From: Bacteriovoracaceae bacterium
GTDB lineage: Bacteria; Bdellovibrionota; UBA1018
DNA: 5,510 nt
Direction: 5' to 3'
Assembly: GCA_023250755.1 (NCBI GenBank)
Contig: JAHFAC010000142.1
Span: 1 to 5,510, forward strand
Below, piece after piece: positions 1-5,510 of the stretch (within the stretch, counting starts at the first letter, position 1; each line of letters opens with the position of its first letter). The translations under genes were made by a program, and so were the position numbers. Under the pieces are notes generated by a model. That model searched no databases. It saw nothing but the letters and a program-made list of their open reading frames with translations, and was not told the origin of the DNA.

Positions 1-218
1 ATATCAGGCCGGATATTTTTCAACACTTGAAGTGTGACAGGCATCCTTGCACGTCGATCCCAAAGACGATTATAGATATTGAACGTGGCGGCTCGCACTT
101 GAAGGTGCTTCTTGGTTTCTTTCGCTGCGGCCGAGGTGCAGGATATTTCAGTAAGACCAGATAGTCCGAATAGCCCTAATAGGACAACAAGAGTGATTGC
201 TTTTGGATGAATTTTCAT
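1..218 (-). CDS. Exported EEP-superfamily (endonuclease/exonuclease/phosphatase) protein, 3' part outside window
   Basis: Only the first 72 residues are present; the gene continues past the left edge. Residues 1-32 look like an export signal: Lys at 2 and 6, a hydrophobic core at about 8-22, then a small-residue stretch (TSAAA). A Cys sits at residue 27, but Glu at -3 makes a poor lipobox, so signal peptidase I cleavage near Ala32 is as likely as lipidation. The mature start has the family's opening beta strand, VRAATFNIYN, where Asn47 matches the metal-binding Asn of EEP enzymes. A helix ending in RPD follows, just before where the catalytic 'LQE' Glu normally lies (off-window). The superfamily includes DNase I-like nucleases, sphingomyelinases and phosphatases; the substrate cannot be told. 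The ATG lies 22 bases after the stop of the phosphohydrolase gene, with no clear Shine-Dalgarno, so it is probably co-transcribed. Confidence 0.72.
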   Translation of the reverse strand, partial: MKIHPKAITLVVLLGLFGLSGLTEISCTSAAAKETKKHLQVRAATFNIYNRLWDRRARMPVTLQVLKNIRPD

Positions 219-240
219 GGTTGTGTCATTTTTTGTGTGA

Positions 241-1731
241 TTATTCGGTTGCTGCGTTTTTATCTCCTTCGACAAAGTGCACGCTTCGATCGCGAAGATG
301 ATTCTTCAGCCGCGGAAAGAGGTCAAGCAACGTGTCAGACCTTACAGCGTCTGGAATTTCTTTTTCCTCTGTTAATAAGGTCCCAAGAGTTCCACGATAT
401 TCCAGTGAACCATGAAAGCCACTGTGCGCGGTTAAAGTGTCGGCATCCATGATTTGGAATCCCATAGAAACATAAGAGGGCTTGAGTGAGGCGAGTACAT
501 CTGCAGGAAATTTACACCCCACAGGTGAAAGTGAAGTTCGAATCCGATAAAATAAATCAGGGTATGTGGAATTCTTAGTTTGTTGAAAAAGCTCTTGGTC
601 AGTCGCAGTTCTTAGCCCAGATGATCCACCAAAATCCGCATTTAACCCCACTTCTTCAAAATGAGCATCCGAGGGAATGAAGTAGAGGTCTCGATTTGCA
701 TCAAAGCCAAAGGAGGCAGCGAGTTTGCCGTCTTTCCAGATCCCAAACCACTCAGCTGTCGTTGGCCCCTGTTTGAGGTGAGCAACCGCTAAATCGACCG
801 AGGGGATGAGAGATGTTTTTTCGGCAATTTTTTCAATCAAATCGGGGTGAGTGTGAAGTGCCATGTAGGTGACCCGTGTATGAACCACGGGGATGGCGAA
901 GAGTTCGGCACTTGGGTTATGGGATTTAATGGAATCCACCGGCGTGACTCCGACTTTTTGCAATTCACTTTCGAATTTTACGAGTCGGTCTTTTTCAACA
1001 GGGATAAAGTCCAAGCCATGGTCCGAAAAGAGAGTGAAGTGGAAATTTCTTTCAGGATGGTTTCTTTTAAATTCTTCTATTTTTTTCGCAAGGTAAGAGA
1101 GGGCTTTACTGACATCAGTCGACGCTTGCAGGTGTCCCATGACGTCGATTTCGACCAAATAGGCTGTGAATACGGTTGCTGTTTCAGCGCGCCCCTCCAG
1201 GAGTGAAAAGAGATTGCCCACAGAGTCAGCATAGCTGACAAAGGTGTCATTGTAGGCGTTAATGACGTGTGAGTAGCCATTGGCCCAGTAATCAAAGCCG
1301 CGCAGGTACTCCGGTTCAAAGTTAATCGAAGAGCTGAGGGAGGGAGCGACGTGCTCTAAAATTCCGACTAATCCACGATTGAGGATTGTGTCCTTTGTGG
1401 GATCATAATAGGCAAACTCATAACCTCCAAGTTCTTCAGTATGCATGATGCGTGTCCAACTGGCATCTGAAGTCCCAGGAAATCCAGTGACGAATTTTGC
1501 AAGCCTCCACTGAGGATCGCTGAACGAACCGTCTTTAATGGCGTCTTGAGTGGTAAAGTAAGAAAGACCGTCCACGCCTAAATAGACATAGACGTCTGGA
1601 TTTTTTGCTGAATCTCCGTGAAACGGAATACTATTCATAAATGCGTAGGGAATCCAATCGCAGGAGGCTAGGGAGAGAGAAAGGGGGAGAGTGATTCCAA
1701 GAATGATCCGATGAGTCCGCCCAATTTTCAT
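241..1731 (-). CDS. Alkaline-phosphatase-superfamily (phosphodiesterase/NPP-like) lipoprotein
   Basis: This 496-residue protein has a lipoprotein signal peptide: basic start, hydrophobic residues 9-21 and a perfect lipobox LASC with lipidated Cys24. The mature part carries the scattered metal ligands of the alkaline phosphatase superfamily in the right order: Asp54 in YLGVDGLS; a Thr/Ser nucleophile in FPGTSDASW at about 85-92; Asp196 and His200 in EIDVMGH; Asp237-His238 in FSDHG; and His440 in SGFHGSLE. This order fits type I phosphodiesterase/nucleotide pyrophosphatase-like enzymes, which hydrolyse phosphomono- or diesters with two metal ions. The exact nucleophile and substrate are inferred, not shown. 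Asp25 follows the lipidated Cys, an inner-membrane retention signal in enterobacteria that may not hold here. The ATG overlaps the upstream stop (ATGA, 4 bases) with only a weak GGA ahead, so translation is probably coupled to the barrel gene. Confidence 0.82.
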   Translation of the reverse strand: MKIGRTHRIILGITLPLSLSLASCDWIPYAFMNSIPFHGDSAKNPDVYVYLGVDGLSYFTTQDAIKDGSFSDPQWRLAKFVTGFPGTSDASWTRIMHTEELGGYEFAYYDPTKDTILNRGLVGILEHVAPSLSSSINFEPEYLRGFDYWANGYSHVINAYNDTFVSYADSVGNLFSLLEGRAETATVFTAYLVEIDVMGHLQASTDVSKALSYLAKKIEEFKRNHPERNFHFTLFSDHGLDFIPVEKDRLVKFESELQKVGVTPVDSIKSHNPSAELFAIPVVHTRVTYMALHTHPDLIEKIAEKTSLIPSVDLAVAHLKQGPTTAEWFGIWKDGKLAASFGFDANRDLYFIPSDAHFEEVGLNADFGGSSGLRTATDQELFQQTKNSTYPDLFYRIRTSLSPVGCKFPADVLASLKPSYVSMGFQIMDADTLTAHSGFHGSLEYRGTLGTLLTEEKEIPDAVRSDTLLDLFPRLKNHLRDRSVHFVEGDKNAATE

Positions 1732-2471
1732 GATAGTGAAAATCCAAAACCGATCAGGGGTGAACTTTGCATTCCGGTGGAACGAAAACGATAAAAGTAG
1801 CCGAGACGAAATTCAAACCAACTGCTCTGGTAGCGATAAGAGATTCCCAGGAGTGTGAGATCATGCTTCCAAAGTCCAACATCGGCTACATGGATGAGGG
1901 CCGAGTGGTGGTTGAGTGCCATCAGCTCTGCTACAACTGAATAGCCGGGTGTGAACTCGTCTTTGAGAACTCCATGTCCCAAAAGGGTGAGGCCGGTCAA
2001 TCCCTGGTGAATTTGGAGCCAGTCCGAAACATCATAGCTTGCACCGATCGAAACCGGTAAAAGCGTAATTGAGAAATCAGGATTATCGAGGCGAGAAGTG
2101 TACATTGGGGATAAAAATGCCCGGCTTGCCTGTTCGAGCATTTGTGTGGCGCCCAGTTGGGTAGCGATGGACCAGGGAGCCCTTTTAAACAGCAAAAATT
2201 TAGCTTGGATGTTGGGTGCGCGGTACATGAATGAGACCGGTTGCACTCCAATTTGGGCAGTGTTTGCAATTCCAAACGCGGCTCCATTGGTGCCGAGATA
2301 GAGACGGCGATGTTCGAGGACGTTCCCTGTGGTTTCCCAAAGAGGATAAAATCCGATGGAGTCCGAGGCTAGGCTAAATGGGATTGCATCTACAAAAAGA
2401 AATAAAAAATAAATTACTGCAACTTTGAAAACACGCCCTGTTAACTTTTTTAAATAATTTCTAAAATACAT
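1728..2471 (-). CDS. Exported protein, probable outer-membrane beta-barrel, function unknown
   Basis: I do not recognise a named family. With the ATG at 2471 the product has 247 residues: a basic N-terminus (RNYLKKLTGR), a hydrophobic core at about 15-30 and a likely signal peptidase I site after SLA (residues 33-35). The rest is rich in short alternating polar/hydrophobic stretches with many Tyr, Trp, Phe and Gly, such as SIGASYD, GISYRYQSSWFEFRLGYFYRFR and LIGFGFSLS. This is typical of small outer-membrane barrels, although the last residue is Ser, not the usual aromatic. A TTG 45 bases upstream would also be in frame, but it adds residues ahead of a good signal peptide. The ATG is preceded by AAGGG (2475-2479), with rather short spacing. 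Its stop overlaps the start of the phosphohydrolase lipoprotein, suggesting the two products act together, perhaps as surface partner and enzyme. Confidence 0.72.
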   Translation of the reverse strand: MYFRNYLKKLTGRVFKVAVIYFLFLFVDAIPFSLASDSIGFYPLWETTGNVLEHRRLYLGTNGAAFGIANTAQIGVQPVSFMYRAPNIQAKFLLFKRAPWSIATQLGATQMLEQASRAFLSPMYTSRLDNPDFSITLLPVSIGASYDVSDWLQIHQGLTGLTLLGHGVLKDEFTPGYSVVAELMALNHHSALIHVADVGLWKHDLTLLGISYRYQSSWFEFRLGYFYRFRSTGMQSSPLIGFGFSLS

Positions 2472-2503
2472 GAGCCCTTGCCACCGTAAAACAGGATTAA
2501 CGC

Positions 2504-2551
2504 ATTGCGATAGCAATTACAATACTAATTTTATTTAGTCTGATATTTTAA
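2504..2551 (-). promoter_or_regulatory. Weak candidate internal promoter and small hairpin ahead of the barrel gene
   Basis: The 63-base gap between the small lipoprotein and the barrel gene is AT-rich. On the minus strand a possible -35 TTAAAA (2546-2551) and -10 TAGTAT (2522-2527) are separated by 18 bases, each matching the sigma-70 consensus at 4 of 6 positions. Just downstream is a perfect 5-base inverted repeat, ATTGC/GCAAT, with loop GATA (plus strand 2504-2517). No T-run follows it on the minus strand, so it is not an intrinsic terminator. It could mark separate transcription of the barrel/phosphohydrolase genes, but AT-rich DNA gives such matches by chance. Confidence 0.2.
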
Positions 2552-2984
2552 GCGTGGGAAGGGGAGAGGGTTCTGGTTTCCAACGAACTGCAGTTCCTTG
2601 GGTCAGGACCTGCCCCTCTTGTCCATCATCGGAGCATTCTGGAGTGGAATAAGTCTCCTTACGGCCATCATATAAAAAAACCACGGATTTGATATCGATC
2701 ACAGCATCGGCTTGGCTTTGCTTCGCTTGTTTCATCATTTCTGTGACTGCACGGTTAAAATAATTAGAACAGAGGGCCACTTCATCATGATTGGGGTCAA
2801 GAGTAGAAAAATTGACCTTGCTTCGGACTGTTCCCAGTGATTCGTAGGATCTTTTTGGCGTTTCCGTAAATGCGTTTGGAGGGAATTCGTATTTCTTCAC
2901 TTCGTGCGTGGGGAGATTGGAGCAAGAAAGAACGCCGATGCCCAAACACAAAACTGAACTGAGGGCAGCGCCTTTAGGGCTCAA
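2535..2984 (-). CDS. Small lipoprotein of unknown function (TTG start)
   Basis: Starting at TTG 2984, the product is 149 residues with a compact lipoprotein signal: MSPKG, a hydrophobic core, lipobox VLSC and Cys21 as the lipid site. Ser follows the Cys, which in enterobacteria would allow outer-membrane sorting. The mature domain has YESLGTVRSKV at 47-57, an amphipathic helix, ADAVIDIKSVVF at 92-103, then TYSTPECSDDGQEGQ at 111-125 and GTAVRWK near the end. The 'ADAVI' strand after an Ala/Lys-rich helix recalls RcsF/YbjQ-type small folds, but that is only a resemblance. Cys72 and Cys117 could form a disulfide. The TTG is chosen because AAGGAG lies 10 bases upstream and it gives an ordinary signal length; an in-frame ATG at 3035 would put 17 extra residues in front. 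The gene overlaps the kamA stop by 11 bases, so it is co-transcribed with kamA. Confidence 0.7.
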   Translation of the reverse strand: MSPKGAALSSVLCLGIGVLSCSNLPTHEVKKYEFPPNAFTETPKRSYESLGTVRSKVNFSTLDPNHDEVALCSNYFNRAVTEMMKQAKQSQADAVIDIKSVVFLYDGRKETYSTPECSDDGQEGQVLTQGTAVRWKPEPSPLPTLKISD

Positions 2985-4071
2985 TGTAAGTGAACTCCTT
3001 GCGCTGGTAGTTTCTGAAAACCCATTTTTTTCCATCTCGTTTGACCAGGTAGTCGGGAAGGAGCGGAATCTTTCCACCCCCGCCTGGAGCATCCACGACG
3101 TAATGGGGTACCGCCATCCCGCTGGTCCAACCGCGCAAATGTTCAATAATGTTGAGTCCTGTTTCGATGGGTGTTCGAAAATGGCTAATCCCTTGCGACA
3201 TATCGCACTGAAAAATGTAATAAGGACGAACTCTCATCATTAAAAGTTTATGATTCAGCAGTTTGACAACTTTCGGATCGTCATTAATCCCCTTTAATAA
3301 AACCATCTGATTATTGATGATGCATCCGGCGTCTGCCAGTCTGGCGCAGGCATCGAACGCTTCTTGAGTGCACTCCTTGGGATGGTTGAAATGCGTATGG
3401 ACAAAAACAGGATGATATTTTTTGAGCATAGAGGCGAAGGCGTCCGTGATTCTTTGTGGAAGAGTCACAAGATTTCTTGTCCCGAGCCGAAAGACCTCGA
3501 TGTGATCCATCGCTCTTAGGCGCGAAAGGATGTATTCGAGACGGTCATCTGAATTTGAAAGCGGATCCCCGCCTGAAATTACCACGTCACGAATTTCTGG
3601 ATGCGAGGAGATGTAAGCCAACCCGTCCTCCAGTTGTTTATTTGCCGCAGAACTTGAGGGATCAGACACTTTGCGTTTGCGGGTGCAGTGACGACAGTAG
3701 ACTGGGCAATTGTGAGTGGTGTAAAAAAGGACTCGATCCGGATATCGATGGGTGACACCTGGGACGGGCATGTCTCTTTCTTCGGCTAGAGGGTCTTCTA
3801 AATCGGTAGGGAGGATGTTGAGTTCCCCTTTTTTTGGAACGGACTGAAGCCGTATGGGGCAATTGGGATCGTGAGACTCAGCAAAAGCATTTCGCTCTTC
3901 TTCGGTGACGTGAATCACCTTTTCTAACTGATCCATCGATTTAATGCGTTTTTGCTGTTGCCAAATCCAGTTATTCCAATCTTTATCGGTTGAGTCTTTC
4001 CAAATCTCAGGTCGGGGAGGACTTGTGAAACGATCACGGACAGTGTTCTTAGTTATGATTTCAAACGCCAT
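2974..4071 (-). CDS. kamA: KamA-family radical SAM lysine 2,3-aminomutase
   Basis: This 365-residue PLP- and SAM-dependent enzyme is predicted to move the alpha-amino group of L-lysine to C3, giving beta-lysine in the cytoplasm. The radical SAM cluster motif is CPVYCRHC (Cys122, 126, 129), followed by Arg131, which matches the substrate-carboxylate Arg. GGDPLS (167-172) is the SAM-contact motif. The PLP lysine is Lys334 in DAPGGGGK. Asp290 (QCDMS) and Asp327 (VVDAPGG) match the two Asp residues that bind the lysine side-chain amine in clostridial LAM; glutamate aminomutases have Lys and Asn there, and EpmB has a different GGEPSK-type end. The protein stops at FTYIEP, so the C-terminal CxCxxC zinc tail is missing. 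ATG 4071 is chosen because AGAGGA lies 8 bases upstream; the ATG at 4125 has no such site. It heads the minus-strand run. The role may be in osmolyte, antibiotic-like or EF-P modification chemistry; no partner gene is visible. Confidence 0.9.
   Translation of the reverse strand: MAFEIITKNTVRDRFTSPPRPEIWKDSTDKDWNNWIWQQQKRIKSMDQLEKVIHVTEEERNAFAESHDPNCPIRLQSVPKKGELNILPTDLEDPLAEERDMPVPGVTHRYPDRVLFYTTHNCPVYCRHCTRKRKVSDPSSSAANKQLEDGLAYISSHPEIRDVVISGGDPLSNSDDRLEYILSRLRAMDHIEVFRLGTRNLVTLPQRITDAFASMLKKYHPVFVHTHFNHPKECTQEAFDACARLADAGCIINNQMVLLKGINDDPKVVKLLNHKLLMMRVRPYYIFQCDMSQGISHFRTPIETGLNIIEHLRGWTSGMAVPHYVVDAPGGGGKIPLLPDYLVKRDGKKWVFRNYQRKEFTYIEP
2995..3000 (-). promoter_or_regulatory. Ribosome binding site deciding the TTG start of the small lipoprotein
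   Basis: AAGGAG on the minus strand lies inside the last codons of kamA, 10 bases before TTG 2984. It is the strongest Shine-Dalgarno match near this start and supports initiation within the kamA end rather than at ATG 3035. Confidence 0.6.
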
Positions 4072-4079
4072 AGTTGCTT

Positions 4080-4085
4080 TCCTCT
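4080..4085 (-). promoter_or_regulatory. Ribosome binding site of kamA, deciding its start
   Basis: AGAGGA on the minus strand sits 8 bases before ATG 4071. The in-frame ATG at 4125 is preceded by a sequence with no purine-rich Shine-Dalgarno, so the shorter protein is preferred. Confidence 0.6.
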
Positions 4086-4220
4086 GTCCTTCAGAGATGC
4101 CAGAAATCGTCGGTTCTGTAAACATGCTTGACGCATTTAGTTAGCAAAATGGAATCACTTGAGCGAGTTCTGGTTCTCAGGTACCGTCAAGAGAAGATTG
4201 AGCTGAAGCCAGACCGAACA

Positions 4221-4226
4221 GAGGAG
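4221..4226 (+). promoter_or_regulatory. Ribosome binding site of exbB
   Basis: GAGGAG lies 5 bases before ATG 4232, a good Shine-Dalgarno that supports this start. Confidence 0.65.
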
Positions 4227-4231
4227 AGTCG

Positions 4232-4891
4232 ATGTTATCCCATCTTTTTCTTGGAATGTCCTTGATTGGCGCGGAGTGGGTGCTTTATCTGCTCCTTTTT
4301 CTTTCTGTAGTCTCTGTGGCGTTGATGTTTGAGCGCATATTTTTCTTCCGGGCGGCTTCAAAGGGACTTTCTGAGTTTAGGCAACAGCTCCGAGCAGCGG
4401 TCGCGCAAGGGCGTTGGGAAGAGGCGCTGAAAGCCGCACGGAGTCGCGTTGGTGGAGAAACAGATTCTCATCCTATGGATATGGAGTCTCCGATGGCTAT
4501 TGCTCTGATGTCCTCGCCGAGAAATGAAAACTCTAAACCTTCTCCAGAGATTTTATCTCAAGTGGCTCAAGATGCGGTCATTCGTGCACGTCTGCACTGG
4601 GAGCGGAATCTCGCTTTTCTCGCTACGATTGGAGCCAATGCCCCATTCGTAGGGCTTTTCGGGACGGTTCTTGGGATCATAAAAGCTTTTCATGATCTTT
4701 CGCAGCAGGTCGGGACCGGTGTCCAAGGAGTGACTGCGGGTGTTGCAGAGGCTCTGATTGCAACCGCAATTGGAATTTTAGTTGCGATTCCCGCGGTCGT
4801 CGCTTTTAATCTTTTTCAACGCCGAGTCAAGTCCGCCGTTGCTGAAGCAGAGGCACTCAAAAGCTTTCTTATCGGAAAAATGGCGGAATAA
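4232..4891 (+). CDS. exbB: MotA/TolQ/ExbB-family proton channel protein
   Basis: This 219-residue inner-membrane protein forms, with the ExbD-like partner, a proton channel that energises TonB-dependent outer-membrane uptake or Tol-type envelope work. Three membrane segments are visible at about 14-37, 127-151 and 170-195, with a cytoplasmic domain between the first two. Family signatures are GANAPFVGLFGTVLGII at 134-150 and GVAEALIATAIGILVAIPAVV at 170-190. Glu173 matches the conserved channel Glu of TM3 (E. coli ExbB Glu176), with Thr145 and Thr178 as polar pore residues. Length is slightly under that of E. coli ExbB (244), close to the TolQ/ExbB norm. The gene ends in TAATG, sharing one base with exbD. 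ExbB is favoured over TolQ because no tolA, tolB or pal follows and exbD is the last plus-strand gene, but TolQ or another energiser cannot be excluded. Confidence 0.88.
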   Translation: MLSHLFLGMSLIGAEWVLYLLLFLSVVSVALMFERIFFFRAASKGLSEFRQQLRAAVAQGRWEEALKAARSRVGGETDSHPMDMESPMAIALMSSPRNENSKPSPEILSQVAQDAVIRARLHWERNLAFLATIGANAPFVGLFGTVLGIIKAFHDLSQQVGTGVQGVTAGVAEALIATAIGILVAIPAVVAFNLFQRRVKSAVAEAEALKSFLIGKMAE

Positions 4892-5310
4892 TGGCAGCCC
4901 ATTCGTTTGATCCGGACCAGGGAGACGATTTGATCGCGGGGATCAATGTCACTCCCTTAGTCGACGTGGTTCTGGTTTTGCTGGTGATCTTTTTAATGAC
5001 CGCGCCTGTGATTTATCAGTCCGCAATCAAGGTGCAGCTTCCTAAGGCAAAATCGGGAGAACAGGGCGAAAAATCTCCGTTTCGGTTTACTATTACAAAG
5101 GATGGAAAAATCCTTTGGGATAAGGAATCGATGGATTGGGATGCTTTAGGGAAAAAACTCAGTACGCTCGGAAGCCAGGCGGCTGAGCAGACCGCAGTGA
5201 TCAGTGCTGACGAAGCCACTGCACACGGGGTGGTGGTGAGACTCATGGACACGCTCCGACAAGCGGGCTTAGTCCGCTTTGCACTCAGTGTGGAAATTCC
5301 TGCTCAATAA
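4891..5310 (+). CDS. exbD: ExbD/TolR-family biopolymer transport protein
   Basis: This 139-residue protein has the classic layout: a short polar cytoplasmic N-terminus, one membrane helix at about 19-43 and a periplasmic domain to the end. The helix begins INVTPLVDVVLVLLVIFLMT, in which Asp25 is the proton-carrying Asp, at the same position as in E. coli ExbD. The periplasmic part contains FTITKDGKILWDKE at about 66-79 and ends VRFALSVEIPAQ, in line with the ExbD/TolR fold. It pairs with the preceding exbB: ATG overlaps its stop in TAATG, with only a weak GGA upstream, so translational coupling is likely. No tonB follows; the next gene faces it only 12 bases after the stop. Assignment to the ExbD/TolR family is firm; ExbD rather than TolR is an inference from context. 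Confidence 0.9.
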   Translation: MAAHSFDPDQGDDLIAGINVTPLVDVVLVLLVIFLMTAPVIYQSAIKVQLPKAKSGEQGEKSPFRFTITKDGKILWDKESMDWDALGKKLSTLGSQAAEQTAVISADEATAHGVVVRLMDTLRQAGLVRFALSVEIPAQ

Positions 5311-5322
5311 AAATTTCTAACT

Positions 5323-5510
5323 TCAGTGGCAACTATTACACGACGAATCTTTCTTTTTGGGACGGAGGCGCATCGCCCATTTCACCTGTCCATGTCGTAG
5401 GAGCCAGATGGCAACGGATTCCGCCAAAACAGTGCGATAAAATTTTCTGAAAACCATCCAGGTTGCGATGGCCACGATGGCATAGGCAATCCAGTCTTGA
5501 GTTATTTTTA
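5323..5510 (-). CDS. Small membrane protein with C-terminal CxxCH, FeoB-associated Cys-rich-like (5' end outside window)
   Basis: Sixty-one codons and a TGA are visible; the start lies beyond the right edge, probably only a few codons away. The visible part opens KITQDW, then one hydrophobic segment (about residues 6-20, IAYAIVAIATWMVF). It continues with the basic RKFYR, a second moderately hydrophobic helix with many Arg/Lys, and ends KKKDSSCNSCH. A short protein with an N-terminal membrane helix, a basic stretch and a terminal Cys cluster resembles FeoB-associated Cys-rich membrane proteins, which accompany the ferrous iron transporter FeoB. The match is by layout only, and the region between helix and cysteines is longer than usual. 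The positive charges after the helix suggest a cytoplasmic C-terminus. It converges on exbD with a 12-base gap and no visible terminator. If correct, feoB may lie just upstream (right). Confidence 0.5.
   Translation of the reverse strand, partial: KITQDWIAYAIVAIATWMVFRKFYRTVLAESVAIWLLRHGQVKWAMRLRPKKKDSSCNSCH

Larger units (their letters stand above)
4072..4231. promoter_or_regulatory. Divergent intergenic region between kamA and exbB
   Basis: These 160 bases separate two divergent genes and must hold promoters for both. On the plus strand TTGAGC (4159-4164) and TACCGT (4182-4187), 17 bases apart, form a weak sigma-70-like candidate for exbB. On the minus strand I see only poor matches, for example TTTACA near 4115. 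No clear Fur-box-like palindrome, riboswitch or terminator was seen. The region's regulatory role follows from gene orientation; the exact sites are uncertain. Confidence 0.4.

Noticed and set aside
207..452. Plus-strand open frame of 81 codons over the junction of the EEP and phosphohydrolase genes
   Set aside because: It is antisense to two supported genes and its product has no recognisable features.
847..1206. Plus-strand open frame of 119 codons
   Set aside because: It lies wholly inside the phosphohydrolase gene on the other strand, has no signal, domain or ribosome site, and the opposite frame has clear catalytic motifs.
2472..2516. TTG start at 2516 for the barrel gene
   Set aside because: It would add 15 residues before a complete signal peptide; ATG 2471 has an AAGGG upstream and gives a normal signal length.
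2504..2517. ATTGC-GATA-GCAAT hairpin as a terminator
   Set aside because: The stem is only 5 bases, low in GC, with no following T-run in either direction.
2908..3243. Plus-strand open frame of 111 codons
   Set aside because: It is antisense to kamA and the small lipoprotein, both strongly supported.
4072..4125. ATG 4125 as the kamA start
   Set aside because: It has no Shine-Dalgarno, while ATG 4071 has AGAGGA at 8 bases.
5311..5322. Bidirectional terminator between exbD and the facing gene
   Set aside because: The 12-base gap has no stem-loop; termination, if any, must lie inside the coding sequences or rely on Rho.
5332..5340. CxxCH as a cytochrome c haem site
   Set aside because: The predicted topology puts the C-terminus in the cytoplasm and there is no cytochrome fold around it.

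Overview
The window looks like chromosomal DNA from a Gram-negative bacterium. It encodes lipobox-bearing lipoproteins, an apparent outer-membrane beta-barrel protein and an ExbB/ExbD proton channel pair. Base composition is moderate, somewhat under 50% GC by eye. Gene style and content would suit a deltaproteobacterial or Bdellovibrio-like lineage, but nothing here fixes the taxon. There are no rRNA or tRNA genes, insertion sequences, CRISPR arrays or phage genes, and coding density is very high. No gene-free stretch exceeds about 160 bases.

Layout. Bases 1-4071 hold a tightly packed minus-strand run, read right to left. It begins with a KamA-family radical SAM lysine 2,3-aminomutase (4071-2974), followed by a small lipoprotein with a TTG start that overlaps the kamA stop (2984-2535). 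After a 63-base gap comes a signal-peptide-bearing probable beta-barrel protein (2471-1728). An alkaline-phosphatase-superfamily lipoprotein is coupled to it by an ATGA overlap (1731-241). Last is the start of an exported endonuclease/exonuclease/phosphatase (EEP) superfamily protein that runs off the left edge (218-1). A divergent intergenic region (4072-4231) separates this run from the plus-strand pair exbB-exbD (4232-5310), which share one base. Facing exbD is the 3' end of a small membrane protein with a C-terminal CxxCH (5510-5323), which resembles the FeoB-associated Cys-rich family.

How they may work together. The three left-hand genes look like one envelope module of a barrel protein and two phosphoester hydrolases, plausibly acting on phosphorylated or phosphodiester substrates outside the cytoplasm. 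KamA probably makes beta-lysine. No EF-P, EpmA or beta-lysine acetyltransferase is in view, so its pathway is unresolved. The right side has a possible iron-uptake flavour: ExbB/ExbD energise TonB-dependent transport, and the last gene hints that feoB may lie just beyond the right edge.

The most informative points are the unusual form of the KamA protein (substrate aspartates kept, zinc site absent), the translationally coupled barrel/phosphohydrolase pair, and the TTG-started lipoprotein nested over the kamA stop codon. I see no convincing wholly new system.
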